This document shows positions 1-9,694 of a stretch of DNA of 64,000 nt, in pieces. How positions within the stretch are numbered: the stretch's first letter is position 1; each line of letters starts with the position of its first letter. The position numbers and the translations under genes are program-made. Below the pieces are notes generated by a model, which saw only the letters and a list, made by a program, of their open reading frames with translations, was not told the DNA's origin and did not search any database. Source of the DNA: Corynebacterium sp. 21KM1197 (GTDB taxonomy: Bacteria > Actinomycetota > Actinomycetes > Mycobacteriales > Mycobacteriaceae); assembly GCF_033783015.1 (NCBI RefSeq), contig NZ_CP123907.1:1178001-1242000 (forward strand), written 5' to 3'.

Positions 1-1031
1 GGGTTTTGGATCTCCGCGACCTCGGCGGCCTGAGCGTCCTCATCCTGGGGATAGGGATTATCCAGACGGGTGTGCTCGGGTTGGCGGCTCTCCACCACGG
101 CCGCAGCCGCCGCTGCGGCAGCCCGCTGGCGCTCGTTCTGTTTCGCGGCTTCCTCGGCCTTTTTACGCGCCTCCGCCGCTTGACGTTCCTGCTCCTTGGC
201 GCGGCGTTCCTTCTCCTGCGCCTGATACTTGTCAAACTCCTCGCGCTGATTTAACAGGCTTTGGGCATTGCCCTTGGCGGCGTCGAGCTGGTGCTGCGCC
301 CACCGCTGCTCGGTGAGGAGCCGTTCGTGTTCCTGCGTGCTTTCGGCCAGTGCACGAGAATTTTCATCGATGGCGGCCTGCGCGGAGTCCTGGGCCTGCT
401 GGGCCTCCGCCTCGCGTTGCTCGGCGATATTGCGCGCCTCGCGCAGCTCGGATTCCTTGTTGGCCGTGATGGTGCGGGCGCGATCCAATTCCTCGATGGC
501 CTGCCGCTGCTTCTCCGAGTTCGTGCGCAGATAGGTGTTGCGATCAAGGGCCTCCTCCGAGGTGGATTCCCCGGACACCGCGCCCAGGGGGCTCGAGGCT
601 CCGCGACGGTACGCGGTGCGCGAGATCTCGTTGAGGGTGCCCTGGGCCTTTTCCAGCTCCTTTTGGCTGTTCCCCAGCTCCGTTTTGGCCGCAGCGGCGG
701 CCTGGCGCGCCTGCTCGGCGGTGCCCTGTGCATCGTGGAGATCCACGAGGGACTTGTTCACCGCCTCGCGCAACTCACCCATGGAAAGTTCCAGGCGGGC
801 GAGGCGTTCCTGGGCGGAACTAACCTGCCCGGCGAGATCCGCTACGGAGGCGGCACCGGATTCCAGGGCCCGGTGTGCGCGCTCTAGATCATCGTCACTG
901 GGGTTGGTGGGAGCGGCCGCAACCGGCATGATTGCGGAGAGCGAGGAGGCGCACACGACCGTGGCGACGCTAACTCGCACCATGTGTTTCAAAGAGGCGT
1001 TCTTGGACTTCCTAGACGCAGTGGTTCCCAC
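1..1031 (-). CDS. Secreted coiled-coil protein, N-terminal part of a RipA/NlpC-P60-type peptidoglycan hydrolase (cut by window edge)
   Basis: The frame is open from a GTG at 1031 to the window edge (about 343 codons) and is preceded by a GGGAG ribosome site. The N-terminus is a typical signal peptide: basic residues (SRKSKN), a hydrophobic stretch (VRVSVATVVCASSLSAIMPVA) interrupted only weakly, and an AAA-like cleavage site near residue 40. After that the protein is a long Glu/Ala/Gln/Arg-rich coiled coil, very dense in EAEAQQAQ and KAEEAAKQ type repeats near the truncated end. This architecture matches the coiled-coil half of RipA-like endopeptidases; the catalytic NlpC/P60 domain would lie outside the window and is not seen. 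The next gene is an Rv1476-like membrane protein and then acn, the same order as Rv1477-Rv1476-Rv1475c in M. tuberculosis. The family call therefore rests on architecture plus context. Confidence 0.75.
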   Translation of the reverse strand, partial: MGTTASRKSKNASLKHMVRVSVATVVCASSLSAIMPVAAAPTNPSDDDLERAHRALESGAASVADLAGQVSSAQERLARLELSMGELREAVNKSLVDLHDAQGTAEQARQAAAAAKTELGNSQKELEKAQGTLNEISRTAYRRGASSPLGAVSGESTSEEALDRNTYLRTNSEKQRQAIEELDRARTITANKESELREARNIAEQREAEAQQAQDSAQAAIDENSRALAESTQEHERLLTEQRWAQHQLDAAKGNAQSLLNQREEFDKYQAQEKERRAKEQERQAAEARKKAEEAAKQNERQRAAAAAAAAVVESRQPEHTRLDNPYPQDEDAQAAEVAEIQN

Positions 1032-1382
1032 AAAAGTCTCCCTTCGGAGCCAGTAGTAAAGCCTAAAGGCTTTACCGGCTTCCGTGAAGCGTGCTGACAC
1101 GGAGGTGGCGCACGGGTCGCGCGAGCCTGCCGACGGGTGGCGAGCGGCACCGGAGGATCAGGGGCAAGCTTCCCCACGTGCCCATATCTTTCCGTTGTGC
1201 CACTCACGGTTACCCGTACACCTCAAGTCTCATAACTTGAAGAACGCCTCGTGCAACTCGTGCGCCAATAGAAAAACAATATGCCACCCTTTTCTCATAA
1301 GTCCCATCCGATGTGCGCGCTGGGGTGCAGCGAGAGGGGTGCTCACGCTGAGTTGGGCGATTATCCAGCGGAAACGGTGCGG
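1032..1382 (-). promoter_or_regulatory. Long untranslated leader/promoter region of the RipA-like gene with inverted repeats
   Basis: No gene is seen in these 351 bases. Close to the GTG start lies a perfect 8-bp inverted repeat, GTAAAGCC (1056-1063) and GGCTTTAC (1068-1075) with a 4-nt loop. Further upstream is TCAAGT (1223-1228)/ACTTGA (1235-1240), a 6-bp palindrome with a 6-nt centre. A motif TTATGAGA-like occurs twice (around 1230 and 1297 on the minus strand). Expression of cell-wall hydrolases of this class is often controlled at the 5' end, so a structured leader is plausible, but I cannot assign it to a known riboswitch class. Confidence 0.4.
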
Positions 1383-1928
1383 TTAGTATTTTTTGTGATT
1401 TGAACCACTATTTGAAACTCTCGCGTGTCGGTGCTTGACAGTCAAGTTTTCTCTCTTGACCTTCAGGTAGGTGGCGGCGAGGGTGAATAAGCAGACGACG
1501 AGCGCGGTGAGGGAAAGGGGCGTCCAGGGAATCGGTGCGGTGGAAAGGTGGGCCGGATACTCCCGCACGGCGGTGGCATAGTTAGCGGTGCTGAGGAAAT
1601 CATCCTGGGCACGCTCGATGTCGTCCCGGGAGTAAACCGAGCTGACCGTGGCGCCCGATCCCGGGGCGCGCACGATCACCGTGTCAAGGTCTGTTCCTTG
1701 ATGAAGTTCCTGCGCGAGGTCGCGGAGATCGGCGGTGTGAGTGGGAGTGAAATCGAGGACTGCGATGCCGAAGCTCCCCTGCCCGGACTCCTCGGCGGCG
1801 TCGATAGCCGCGATCAGTTTGTCGCGGTAGGTGGTATCGGTGCTGCCCTTGCCGTGGATCGCCACGCCTTGATCGCTGATCTGGGTACGCAGGGTGTCGA
1901 AGTCAATCTTTTCCGGGATCACCGTCAT
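1383..1928 (-). CDS. Rv1476-like membrane protein, 181 aa
   Basis: The start chosen is the ATG at 1928, which follows a strong AGGAGGAG ribosome site; a longer upstream reading frame has no such site and its translation looks random. The protein has an N-terminal soluble domain of about 130 residues (start TVIPEKIDFDTL), then one hydrophobic segment at about residues 136-155 (PWTPLSLTALVVCLFTLAAT) and a short basic tail rich in Lys, Arg and His. This matches the uncharacterised actinobacterial family that sits between acn and the RipA endopeptidase (Rv1476 in M. tuberculosis). The soluble part would probably face the outside if the basic tail is cytoplasmic. A role in wall hydrolase control is only an inference from conserved neighbourhood. 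The gene is divergent from acn. Confidence 0.75.
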   Translation of the reverse strand: MTVIPEKIDFDTLRTQISDQGVAIHGKGSTDTTYRDKLIAAIDAAEESGQGSFGIAVLDFTPTHTADLRDLAQELHQGTDLDTVIVRAPGSGATVSSVYSRDDIERAQDDFLSTANYATAVREYPAHLSTAPIPWTPLSLTALVVCLFTLAATYLKVKRENLTVKHRHARVSNSGSNHKKY

Positions 1929-2001
1929 TCTCCTCCTGGCGCGTGGGGGTGCTTCCCTATTTATATATGCCGGGCCGAGGGCGGGGTGCCGCGGCGTGGG
2001 A

Positions 2002-2032
2002 TTCACCAACAGAACGCACGTACTGTTATGAT
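2002..2032 (+). promoter_or_regulatory. acn promoter with AcnR operator
   Basis: CAGAACGCACGTACTG at 2010-2025 fits the published AcnR consensus CAGNACnnncGTACTG at every fixed position. It lies between a possible -35 (TTCACC, 2002-2007) and a good -10 (TATGAT, 2027-2032). Bound AcnR, whose own gene follows acn, would block RNA polymerase, giving autoregulation. In C. glutamicum the operator is known to overlap the acn promoter in the same way. The predicted acn leader is about 105 nt. Confidence 0.9.
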
Positions 2033-2143
2033 GCTGTGAAACGAGGAGCCGGTGTGAGCCGGATAGTAAACTCGTGGATAAGCCTCGTGGAAACGCTGGA
2101 CTCCGGCTCCGGCGACGAGTCTTAACTCTCAACCCGTTAGGAA

Positions 2144-4978
2144 ATGGAGCTCACTGTGATAGAAAGCAAGAACTCCTTTGACGCCAAGCGGAAGCTGAAG
2201 GTTGGCGACAAGGAATACGACTACTTTGCTCTCGATGCCGTGGACGGCATGGACAAGCTGCCCTATTCCCTGAAGGTGCTCGGCGAGAACCTGCTGCGCA
2301 CCGAGGACGGCAAGAACGTCACCGAGGATCACATTCGCGCCATTGCGAACTGGGATCCCAAGGCCGAGCCCTCCACGGAAATTCAGTTCACCCCGGCTCG
2401 CGTGCTCATGCAGGACTTCACCGGCGTGCCCTGCGTGGTGGACCTTGCCACCATGCGCGAGGCCGTGACCGCTCTGGGTGGGGACCCGGACCAGGTGAAC
2501 CCCCTGAACCCGGCGGAGATGGTGATTGACCACTCCGTGATCGTGGAGGCCTTCGGTGGCCCGGAGGCCCTGGCCAAGAACGTGGAGATCGAGTACCAGC
2601 GCAACGAGGAGCGCTACCAGTTCCTGCGCTGGGGCTCGGAGAACTTCTCCAACTTCCGCGTGGTGCCCCCCGGAACCGGCATCGTGCACCAGGTGAACAT
2701 CGAGTACCTCTCCCGCGTGGTCTTTGACAACGAGGGCGTGGCCTACCCGGACACCTGTATTGGCACGGACTCCCACACCACCATGGAAAACGGCCTGGGC
2801 ATCCTGGGCTGGGGAGTGGGTGGCATCGAGGCCGAGGCCGCCATGCTGGGCCAGCCCGTGTCCATGCTGATCCCCAAGGTGGTGGGCTTCAAGCTCACCG
2901 GCGAGATCCCGGTGGGTGTGACCGCCACGGATGTGGTGCTCACCATCACCGATATGCTGCGCAAGCACGGCGTGGTGCAGAAGTTCGTGGAGTTCTACGG
3001 CAACGGCGTGAAGTCCGTGCCGCTGGCTAACCGCGCCACTATCGGCAATATGTCCCCCGAGTTCGGTTCCACCTGCGCGATCTTCCCGATCGACGAGGAG
3101 ACCGTCAATTACCTGCGCTTGACCGGCCGCCCAGAGGAGCAGGTGGAGCGCGTGGAGGCCTACGCCAAGGCGCAGGGCATGTGGCTGGAGCAGGACGCCC
3201 CCGAGGCCGAGTACTCCGAGTACCTGGAGCTGGACCTCTCCACCGTGGTGCCCTCCATCGCCGGGCCGAAGCGCCCGCAGGACCGCATCCTGCTCACGGA
3301 CTCCAAAAAGACCTTCCGCGAGCAGCTCGGTACCTTCACCAACGATCCGATCTGCGAGGATGACTCCCCCGCCGGTGCCCGCATGGAGGCCGAGGGCGAG
3401 GCCGAGGATTCCGCCGAGGCTCTGGTGGCCGGCTACAACTCCTCCCCCCGCGGTCACGGCGAGTCCGCCGCCGAGGGCGCCAAGGGCCGCCAGTCCAAGC
3501 CCGTGGTGGTGAAGTCCCCCAACGGTGGTCACTACACCCTGGATCACGGCATGGTGGCCATCGCCTCCATCACCTCGTGCACCAACACCTCCAACCCCTC
3601 GGTGATGGTGGGCGCGGGCCTGATTGCCCGCAAGGCCGCCGCCAAGGGTCTGAAGTCCAAGCCGTGGGTCAAGACGATCTGCGCCCCCGGTTCCCAGGTG
3701 GTGGACGGCTACTTCAAGCGCGCCGATCTGTGGAAGGACCTGGAGGCCCTGGGCTTCTACCTCTCCGGCTTCGGCTGCACCTCCTGCATCGGTAACTCCG
3801 GCCCCCTGCCGGAGGAGGTTTCCGAGGCCATTAACGATAATGACCTCACCGCCACCGCCGTGCTCTCCGGTAACCGTAACTTCGAGGGCCGCATCTCCCC
3901 CGATGTGAAGATGAACTACCTGGCCTCCCCGATCATGGTCATCGCCTACGCCATCACCGGCACGATGGACTTTGACTTTGAGACCCAGCCGCTGGGCCAG
4001 GACCAGGACGGCAACGACGTATTCCTCAAGGACATCTGGCCCTCCACGGAGGAGATCGAGTCCACCATCGCGGAGTGCATCACCCGCGAGATGTACGTGG
4101 AGGACTATGCCGACGTGTTCAAGGGCGATGAGCAGTGGCAGAACCTGGACGTGCCCACCGGCAAGACCTTCGAGTGGGACGAGGAATCCACCTACATCCG
4201 CAAGGCCCCGTACTTCGAGGGCATGCCCATCGAGCCCGCCCCGGTGGAGGATATCCACGGCGCTCGCGTGCTGGCCAAGCTGGGTGACTCCGTGACCACG
4301 GATCACATCTCCCCCGCCTCCGCCATCAAGCCGGGCACCCCGGCCGCGCAGTACCTGGATTCCCGAGGCGTGGAGCGCCAGGATTACAACTCCCTGGGTT
4401 CGCGTCGTGGTAACCACGAGGTGATGATGCGCGGTACCTTCGCCAACATTCGCTTGCAGAATCAGCTGGTGGACGTGCAGGGCGGTTACACCCGGGACTT
4501 CACCCAGGAGGGCGGCCCGCAGTCCTTCATCTTCGATGCCTGCCAGAACTACAAGGCCGCCGGCACCCCGCTCGTGGTGATCGCCGGCAAGGAGTACGGC
4601 ACGGGCTCCTCCCGTGACTGGGCCGCCAAGGGCACCAACCTGCTGGGCGTGCGCGCGGTGATCACGGAGTCCTTCGAGCGTATTCACCGCTCCAACCTCA
4701 TCGGCATGGGCGTGATTCCGCTTCAGTTCCCCGAGGGCTCCTCGCACGAGTCCCTGGGCCTGGACGGCACGGAGGTCTTTGATCTCACGGGTATTACCGC
4801 CCTGAATGATGAGGCCGTCGGTATCCCGGAGACGGTGCACGTCACCGCCACCAAGGACAACGGCGAGAAGATCGAGTTTGACGCCAAGGTGCGCATCGAT
4901 ACCCCCGGTGAGGCGGATTACTACCGTCACGGCGGCATCTTGCAGTACGTGCTGCGCTCGATGGCCAAGGCTCAGTAG
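2144..4978 (+). CDS. acn: Aconitate hydratase
   Basis: This cytoplasmic TCA-cycle enzyme interconverts citrate and isocitrate through cis-aconitate. At 944 aa it has the length of bacterial AcnA/IRP1-type aconitases and follows the C. glutamicum protein closely from the first residues ([12 protein letters not shown]). The three cysteines that hold the 4Fe-4S cluster are visible: Cys479 in SCTNTSNP, and Cys545 and Cys548 in GCTSC. The swivel domain follows, with DHISPA and [10 protein letters not shown] motifs. The ATG at 2144 has an AGGAA ribosome site. The gene is followed 9 nt later by acnR, so the two are cotranscribed and repressed by AcnR at the operator upstream. A long antisense open frame over this gene is a codon-bias shadow. 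Confidence 0.98.
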   Translation: MELTVIESKNSFDAKRKLKVGDKEYDYFALDAVDGMDKLPYSLKVLGENLLRTEDGKNVTEDHIRAIANWDPKAEPSTEIQFTPARVLMQDFTGVPCVVDLATMREAVTALGGDPDQVNPLNPAEMVIDHSVIVEAFGGPEALAKNVEIEYQRNEERYQFLRWGSENFSNFRVVPPGTGIVHQVNIEYLSRVVFDNEGVAYPDTCIGTDSHTTMENGLGILGWGVGGIEAEAAMLGQPVSMLIPKVVGFKLTGEIPVGVTATDVVLTITDMLRKHGVVQKFVEFYGNGVKSVPLANRATIGNMSPEFGSTCAIFPIDEETVNYLRLTGRPEEQVERVEAYAKAQGMWLEQDAPEAEYSEYLELDLSTVVPSIAGPKRPQDRILLTDSKKTFREQLGTFTNDPICEDDSPAGARMEAEGEAEDSAEALVAGYNSSPRGHGESAAEGAKGRQSKPVVVKSPNGGHYTLDHGMVAIASITSCTNTSNPSVMVGAGLIARKAAAKGLKSKPWVKTICAPGSQVVDGYFKRADLWKDLEALGFYLSGFGCTSCIGNSGPLPEEVSEAINDNDLTATAVLSGNRNFEGRISPDVKMNYLASPIMVIAYAITGTMDFDFETQPLGQDQDGNDVFLKDIWPSTEEIESTIAECITREMYVEDYADVFKGDEQWQNLDVPTGKTFEWDEESTYIRKAPYFEGMPIEPAPVEDIHGARVLAKLGDSVTTDHISPASAIKPGTPAAQYLDSRGVERQDYNSLGSRRGNHEVMMRGTFANIRLQNQLVDVQGGYTRDFTQEGGPQSFIFDACQNYKAAGTPLVVIAGKEYGTGSSRDWAAKGTNLLGVRAVITESFERIHRSNLIGMGVIPLQFPEGSSHESLGLDGTEVFDLTGITALNDEAVGIPETVHVTATKDNGEKIEFDAKVRIDTPGEADYYRHGGILQYVLRSMAKAQ

Positions 4979-4987
4979 CGTCGAACC

Positions 4988-5548
4988 GTGCCCGTCGTTA
5001 GCGAAGCGGAGCTGGAACGGCGCCGCCACGACATCCTCGAGGGAGCACGCAGGTGCTTTGGGGAGTTCGGCTACGAGGGCGCGACGGTGCGACGCCTTGA
5101 GGCGGCGACGGGAAAGTCGCGGGGGGCGATCTTTCATCATTTCGGTGATAAGGAATCGCTCTTCCTCGCCATCGCTCGGCAGGACGCGGAGCGCCAGGCC
5201 GATGTGGTGGCCGCCGAGGGCCTCGTGGAGGTGATGCGGGACATTCTGGATCACCCGGAGCGCCATGATTGGCTGGCCACCCGGTTGGAGATCGCCAGAA
5301 TGTTGCGCACCGATGCGTCCTTTCGGGCCCGCTGGCAGCAGCACCAGGAGGTGTTGGATCGGGCGGTGCGCACGCGCCTGGAGCGTAATGCGAAGCAGGA
5401 TCGTATGCGTACCGACGTCCCGGTGGACGTGCTCATCATCTACCTGGAAACGGTGATGGAGGGGCTCATTACCCAACTCGCCTCCGGGCAGCCGGTGGAG
5501 GGCCTGAATCGTATGCTTGACGTGGTGGAAGCCTCGGTCAGGAAGTAA
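4988..5548 (+). CDS. acnR: TetR-family repressor of aconitase
   Basis: AcnR represses acn; in C. glutamicum citrate-Mg relieves the repression. This 186-aa protein has the TetR helix-turn-helix in about residues 10-60 (ILEGARRCFGEFGYEGATVR, then TGKSRGAIFHHFGDKESLF), followed by an all-helical ligand domain. The start is a GTG at 4988, only 9 nt after the acn stop, so translation is probably coupled and the operon is acn-acnR. The operator it should bind is at 2010-2025. Length and sequence agree with C. glutamicum AcnR (cg1738). Confidence 0.95.
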   Translation: MPVVSEAELERRRHDILEGARRCFGEFGYEGATVRRLEAATGKSRGAIFHHFGDKESLFLAIARQDAERQADVVAAEGLVEVMRDILDHPERHDWLATRLEIARMLRTDASFRARWQQHQEVLDRAVRTRLERNAKQDRMRTDVPVDVLIIYLETVMEGLITQLASGQPVEGLNRMLDVVEASVRK

Positions 5549-5550
5549 GG

Positions 5551-5601
5551 TAGACCGCTTAGTTCATATTTTCCCCGGATTAATATAGACTAAGCGGTAT
5601 G
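5551..5601 (+). promoter_or_regulatory. Promoter of the amidotransferase gene with two opposed McbR-like sites
   Basis: Two 16-mers resemble the McbR consensus TAGAC-N6-GTCTA: TAGACCGCTTAGTTCA (5551-5566) and TAGACTAAGCGGTATG (5586-5601). Each matches the perfect metK site of this window at 13 of 16 positions, the first in the opposite orientation. Together they form a perfect 10-bp inverted repeat (ACCGCTTAGT, 5554-5563, and ACTAAGCGGT, 5589-5598). A -35 TTCATA (5563-5568) and a -10 TAGACT (5586-5591) with a 17-nt spacer fall inside the two sites, and the ATG at 5599 is 7 nt after the -10, so the mRNA is probably leaderless. Confidence 0.75.
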
Positions 5602-6399
5602 TCTTTATTTCTACTGCTCTCCCTGCGCGAGAACGAGGCCGTGGCGGCCTCGGAATATCGGGACTTTGTGCAGGCTACCGGCCTGAATCGCGAGCAGTTA
5701 GAACAACGAATATTTGATTCCGCGGACTTTCGGGTGGGAGACGTATCGGAATACTCCGGGGTATTCGTGGGCGGCAGTTCCCTGAACATGAGCAATGCCC
5801 AGTACAGCGACTGGCAGCGGGCCGTGGTGCGCGAACTCACCGAGCTCATTGACTCCCCCACCCCGGTATTTTTCACCTGTTTTGGCACCGGGCTCATCGC
5901 CCAGGTGCTCGGGGGCAGCATCGGGCACGAACACGCGGAGGAAACCAGCGCCAGCCGGGTGGAGATCACCGCCGCGGGAAGCACGGACCCAGTGTTTGGG
6001 GCGCTACCGGGTTCCTTCGCGGCCTTTACCGGCCACACGGAGTGCGTGGCCTCGCTCCCGGAGGGGGTCACCGTGGTGGCCAGCGGCCCCACCTGCCCGG
6101 TGCAGGCGCTGCGGGTTGGGCAGCACACCTGGTCCACGCAGTTCCACCCGGAGGTGAATATCGAGGGCATGGCGCGCCGCATGAACTTTTATCGCGATCA
6201 CGGTTACTTCCGGGATGAGGAATACGAGCAGATCGTAGAATCGCTGCGGGGCGTGGATACAGCCCCGGCGCACCAGATTCTGCGGAACTTCGTGGGCTAC
6301 TGCGAGGCGCGGCGGGGGGCGCGGGCGCTGAGCACAGTGAACACAGCCAGCACCGAGGGGGAAGCCGATTACACTATCAAGGCATGTACGCGATCATGA
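5599..6399 (+). CDS. Class I glutamine amidotransferase-like protein (cg1739-like)
   Basis: The protein (266 aa) has a class I glutamine amidotransferase fold like the glutaminase half of GMP synthase. The catalytic triad is visible: nucleophile Cys94 in FFTCFGTGL, and His183 and Glu185 in QFHPEVN. It lacks any synthetase domain, so the ammonia acceptor or the true substrate is unknown. C. glutamicum has the same gene next to acnR (cg1739), and to my memory that gene belongs to the McbR sulfur regulon, which agrees with the two McbR-like sites over its promoter. The next gene, an ACT protein, starts 16 nt before its stop. A gamma-glutamyl hydrolase or another Gln-amidase role remains possible. 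Confidence 0.8.
   Translation: MSLFLLLSLRENEAVAASEYRDFVQATGLNREQLEQRIFDSADFRVGDVSEYSGVFVGGSSLNMSNAQYSDWQRAVVRELTELIDSPTPVFFTCFGTGLIAQVLGGSIGHEHAEETSASRVEITAAGSTDPVFGALPGSFAAFTGHTECVASLPEGVTVVASGPTCPVQALRVGQHTWSTQFHPEVNIEGMARRMNFYRDHGYFRDEEYEQIVESLRGVDTAPAHQILRNFVGYCEARRGARALSTVNTASTEGEADYTIKACTRS
6370..6375 (+). promoter_or_regulatory. Putative -10 for a leaderless ACT-protein transcript
   Basis: TACACT ends 8 nt before the ATG at 6384, inside the 3' end of the preceding gene. The same TAnnnT-to-start spacing occurs before other genes of this window. No good ribosome site lies in between. No clear -35 was identified. Confidence 0.45.
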
Positions 6400-6653
6400 C
6401 CGTCACGGGCCAGGATCACACCGGCATCATCGCCGCGGTGACCTCCGCCCTGGCCCGCCAGAACATCAATATCCTCGACGTCTCCCAAACCCTCATGGAT
6501 CAGTGGTTCACCATGATCCTGCGGGTGGAGTTTGATGAGGCGGAGCACGGGATCGCCGCCATTCAGAGGCAGATGGTGGCGGTGGAGGAGGAACAAAACC
6601 TCACCATTCGCCTGCAATCGGAGGCGCTGTTTAGCGCGGTCAATGAGGTATAG
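6384..6653 (+). CDS. ACT-domain protein (UPF0237 type), 89 aa
   Basis: The entire protein is one ACT domain: [20 protein letters not shown] with the usual Gly-His-Thr-Gly-Ile turn, followed by the second half [20 protein letters not shown]. The start at 6384 aligns with UPF0237 family N-termini (M-x-A-I-x-T-V-x-G). ACT domains normally bind amino acids and regulate a partner. UPF0237 genes are commonly found directly before a UPF0210 gene, as here (11 nt apart), so the two probably work together as a ligand sensor and its partner. The ligand is unknown. The gene overlaps the amidotransferase by 16 nt and may have its own leaderless promoter. Confidence 0.9.
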   Translation: MYAIMTVTGQDHTGIIAAVTSALARQNINILDVSQTLMDQWFTMILRVEFDEAEHGIAAIQRQMVAVEEEQNLTIRLQSEALFSAVNEV

Positions 6654-6664
6654 GGGGCAGGGCT

Positions 6665-8029
6665 GTGAGTTTGAGCTTCAATCCCGGTTCGGTGCTCGAT
6701 ACCATCGAGATGATTCAGAAGTACCGGCTGGATATTCGCACCGTCACGATGGGCATTTCCCTGCTCGAGTGCCGCCGTTCCAGCATGGCCGATACCGCCC
6801 AGGCCATCTATGATCGCGTGACCACCCAGGCCGCTCGTCTGGTGGAGGTATGCGAGGGAATCGAGGCGGAACTGGGCATTCCCATCGTGAACAAGCGGAT
6901 CAGCGTCACCCCCGTGGCCCTGCTCTGCGGCGGATTGGAGGGAAACCCAGCCGACCTGGCCCGCGCGCTCAATCGCGCCGCCACCGAGGTGGGCGTGAAC
7001 TTCATCGGCGGCTACTCCGCCCTGGTGGACAAGGGAGCCACGGCGGCGGATTCCCGCCTGATCGCCTCCCTGCCGGAGGCGCTGAGCCAGACGCAGGTGG
7101 TGTGCTCCTCGGTGAACGTGGCTTCCTCCCGCGCGGGTATCAACATGGACGCGGTGCGGGATCTGGGCGTGGCCATCAAAGATGCCGCCCAGGCCACGGC
7201 GGAGGAGGCGGCGATCGCCTGCGCCAAGCTGGTGGTGTTTGCCAACGCCGTGGGTGATAACCCCTTCATGGCGGGGGCCTTCCACGGCGTGGAGGAGCCG
7301 GATTGCGTGGTCTCCGTGGGCGTCTCCGGCCCCGGCGTGGTGGGCCGCGCCCTGGGTTCCCTGGAGGGGGCCAGCCTGGACCAGGTGGCCGAGGAGATCA
7401 AAAAGGCCGCCTTCAAGATCACCCGCACGGGCCAATTGGTGGGCAGCATGGCCGCGCAGCGTCTGGGCGTGCCCTTTGGAATCGTGGATCTTTCCCTGGC
7501 GCCCACGGCGGAACTCGGGGATTCCGTGGCGCACATTCTGGAGAATATGGGCCTGGATCAGGTGGGCACGCACGGAACCACGGCGGCCCTGGCCCTGCTT
7601 AACGACGCCGTGAAGAAGGGCGGCATGATGGCCTGCTCCCGGGTGGGCGGGCTATCCGGTTCCTTTATCCCGGTCTCCGAGGATAAGGGCATGATCGACG
7701 CGGTGCGCTCGGGGGCCATCTCCATCGACAAGTTAGAGGCCATGACCGCGATCTGCTCGGTGGGCCTGGACATGATTGCGATTCCCGGCGATACCTCGGC
7801 GGAGACGATCTCCGCGATGATCGCGGACGAGGCGGCCATCGGAGTGATGAACCATAAGACCACCGCCGTGCGGGTGATCCCCGTGCCGGGCACGGTTCCC
7901 GGGGACGAGGTGAACTTTGGTGGACTCCTGGGCTACGCCCCGGTGATTGACGTGAATAAGGTTTCCGCGGCGGAGTTTATCCGGCGCGGGGGCTTTATTC
8001 CCGCGCCGGTGCACGGCTTCCGCAACTAG
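6665..8029 (+). CDS. UPF0210 family protein, 454 aa
   Basis: The sequence matches the UPF0210 (DUF711-like, PFL-related) family, with the family features [10 protein letters not shown] near residue 40, [31 protein letters not shown] and a C-terminal [13 protein letters not shown] element ([17 protein letters not shown]). The start is a GTG at 6665 with a GGGGG ribosome site. The biochemical function is unknown; the fold is related to glycyl-radical enzyme homologues but no glycyl-radical motif is seen. It follows the ACT gene by 11 nt, so they form one operon. Its stop TAG overlaps the stop of the convergent acyl-CoA synthetase gene: the palindrome CTAG at 8026-8029 ends both. Confidence 0.9.
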   Translation: MSLSFNPGSVLDTIEMIQKYRLDIRTVTMGISLLECRRSSMADTAQAIYDRVTTQAARLVEVCEGIEAELGIPIVNKRISVTPVALLCGGLEGNPADLARALNRAATEVGVNFIGGYSALVDKGATAADSRLIASLPEALSQTQVVCSSVNVASSRAGINMDAVRDLGVAIKDAAQATAEEAAIACAKLVVFANAVGDNPFMAGAFHGVEEPDCVVSVGVSGPGVVGRALGSLEGASLDQVAEEIKKAAFKITRTGQLVGSMAAQRLGVPFGIVDLSLAPTAELGDSVAHILENMGLDQVGTHGTTAALALLNDAVKKGGMMACSRVGGLSGSFIPVSEDKGMIDAVRSGAISIDKLEAMTAICSVGLDMIAIPGDTSAETISAMIADEAAIGVMNHKTTAVRVIPVPGTVPGDEVNFGGLLGYAPVIDVNKVSAAEFIRRGGFIPAPVHGFRN

Positions 8030-9684
8030 CTCGGCTGGGGCAACTTGCGGGGTACGACCTTGCCGGCGTCGTTGCGCGGCAGGGCGTCCAGCCAGCAGAT
8101 GTAGTCCGGGATATTGTGCTGGGCGAGGTTGGTGCGCACGAGGTCGCGCACGGCGTCGTCGGTAAGCGCTTTGCCCTGCTCGGTGTCCTCGCGCACGATG
8201 TAGGCATCGAGGCGGGCCACGATGTCGTTGCGCACGCCGCGGACAAAGACGTCATCGATCCCCTCCTGGCGCAGGAGGAAGTCCTCCACCTCGCGGGGGT
8301 AGACGTTCTCGCCGCCCTTGATCACCATGTCATCGCAGCGTCCATGAACGTGCAGGAAGCCCTCGGAATCAAAGTGGCCGTAGTCCCCGGTGCTGAGCAT
8401 GTGATCGCGCACCTCGATGCTGTCGCGCTTGGAGAGGTAGCCGATCATGGACTCGGAGTTGGCGCTGTAGATGATGCCGCGCTCCCCCGGCGCCGCCAGC
8501 GTGCCGTCCTCCTTGTACAGGGCAATGCGCACGCCGGGGGCCACGGTGCCGGTGCGGGTGGGATCCGCCGCGAGTTCCGGGCCGCTGGCAGAGGCCACGG
8601 GGCCGTGCTCGGTGGATCCGTAGAAGTTGCACACCACCGGGCCGAAGCGCGCGTGCAGGGCTTGGATCAGGGTGGGTGGAATGGCGTTGCCGGAGGAGGC
8701 GATGAACTCCGGGGGCCGCAGGGCTCGTAGGGTCTCCTCGGGCTGCTTGGCCAGGGTCTTTTCAAAGTCGCGCAGGAATACCGCGGCGGAGAGAATCCCG
8801 GTCACGCCGTAGCGCAGGCAATCATCCACGGCCTGCTGGGGGACAAAGACGCGCCGCAGGATCGTGGTGGATTTGGTGGCAAAGGTGAGATTGACGTTGA
8901 GCCAGCCCCAGGCGTGGTAGGTGGAGCAGGTCATTTGGATCACGCCCTCGCGCCGCCACGGGATCTTGGGCAGCAGGCTGGCCGCCACCGCGGGAGACTT
9001 GGGCACGCCGCGCACCACTCCCTTGGGGGTGCCGGTGGTGCCGGAGGACATGATCACCGTGGGGCCGGGGGTGGGGCGGAACTTTAACTTTGGCGCCGGT
9101 GCCTGGGCGATGGCCTCGCGGAAGCTCACCACGCCGGGGTGCTCGCCGTACCCGGCGATGAGCGGGAGATCGCCTACCTCCAGGGTGGGAATGAACTCCG
9201 CGTCCGCGATAACGATGGCTGCGCCGTAATCGGTAATGGTGCGGGAGATCTGCTGCGGGGAGGAACCCGGATTGATGATCATGGGAACCGCGCCCAGGTA
9301 ATTGCAGGCGGCCAGGGTCATGGGGGTCACGCGGCTATTGCGCGCGATGATCGCCACCTGGGAGCCCTGCTCCACTCCCCTGCTTTGCAGGGCGGAGGCC
9401 AGGCGGAGGGCCTGACGATGCAGCTCGGCGTAGGAGATGGTGCCGATGTCATCGATGATGGCGGTGCGCTCGGGGCAATACTGCGCTGCCGTGTTGAGGA
9501 AGGTGCCCACGGAGAAGCCCCAGCGGGCGTAGGACCGTGCCCAGTTGGTGAGGTCCTTGGGCCCGTGGAGGCTTAAGATTCCCGCCCGCAGAATGTGCGG
9601 GACCGCGTGAGCGAAGGATCGTGCCTGCTCTCCCACCGGAATGGGCAGAGCAACGGGTTGTTCCATGTGGAAGAGCGAGGACAT
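8026..9684 (-). CDS. AMP-dependent acyl-CoA synthetase/ligase (FadD-like), 552 aa
   Basis: ANL-superfamily adenylate-forming enzyme that activates a carboxylic acid with ATP and usually transfers it to CoA. Motifs: P-loop [10 protein letters not shown] at residues 213-222, [26 protein letters not shown] with the hinge Asp, and the catalytic lysine near the C-terminus in [11 protein letters not shown]. The start ATG at 9684 has a GGAGG ribosome site, 10 nt after the stop of the secreted GDSL esterase gene, so both are one operon read from 10531. Fatty acid is the likely substrate because of the esterase partner, but the acyl specificity cannot be read from the sequence. The pair lies in a block that C. 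glutamicum lacks at this place as far as I recall. Confidence 0.88.
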   Translation of the reverse strand: MSSLFHMEQPVALPIPVGEQARSFAHAVPHILRAGILSLHGPKDLTNWARSYARWGFSVGTFLNTAAQYCPERTAIIDDIGTISYAELHRQALRLASALQSRGVEQGSQVAIIARNSRVTPMTLAACNYLGAVPMIINPGSSPQQISRTITDYGAAIVIADAEFIPTLEVGDLPLIAGYGEHPGVVSFREAIAQAPAPKLKFRPTPGPTVIMSSGTTGTPKGVVRGVPKSPAVAASLLPKIPWRREGVIQMTCSTYHAWGWLNVNLTFATKSTTILRRVFVPQQAVDDCLRYGVTGILSAAVFLRDFEKTLAKQPEETLRALRPPEFIASSGNAIPPTLIQALHARFGPVVCNFYGSTEHGPVASASGPELAADPTRTGTVAPGVRIALYKEDGTLAAPGERGIIYSANSESMIGYLSKRDSIEVRDHMLSTGDYGHFDSEGFLHVHGRCDDMVIKGGENVYPREVEDFLLRQEGIDDVFVRGVRNDIVARLDAYIVREDTEQGKALTDDAVRDLVRTNLAQHNIPDYICWLDALPRNDAGKVVPRKLPQPS

Positions 9685-9694
9685 GCGTACCTCC

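Noticed and set aside
1040..1260. A c-di-AMP (ydaO) riboswitch upstream of the RipA-like gene
   Set aside because: I looked for the GACAGCT and GGGGAACC-type conserved blocks of actinobacterial ydaO aptamers and could not align them; only a structured leader is claimed.
2129..5476. A 1115-codon open frame antisense to acn and acnR
   Set aside because: Its translation is His/Gly/Leu-rich repetitive sequence typical of the complementary strand of GC-biased codons; acn on the other strand is certain. The same holds for the long frames opposite tkt, gap, pgk and mptB.
8026..8029. CTAG stop-codon sharing as a designed regulatory overlap (also at 33552-33555)
   Set aside because: Convergent genes ending in a shared CTA(G/A) are a frequent neutral outcome of compact packing.
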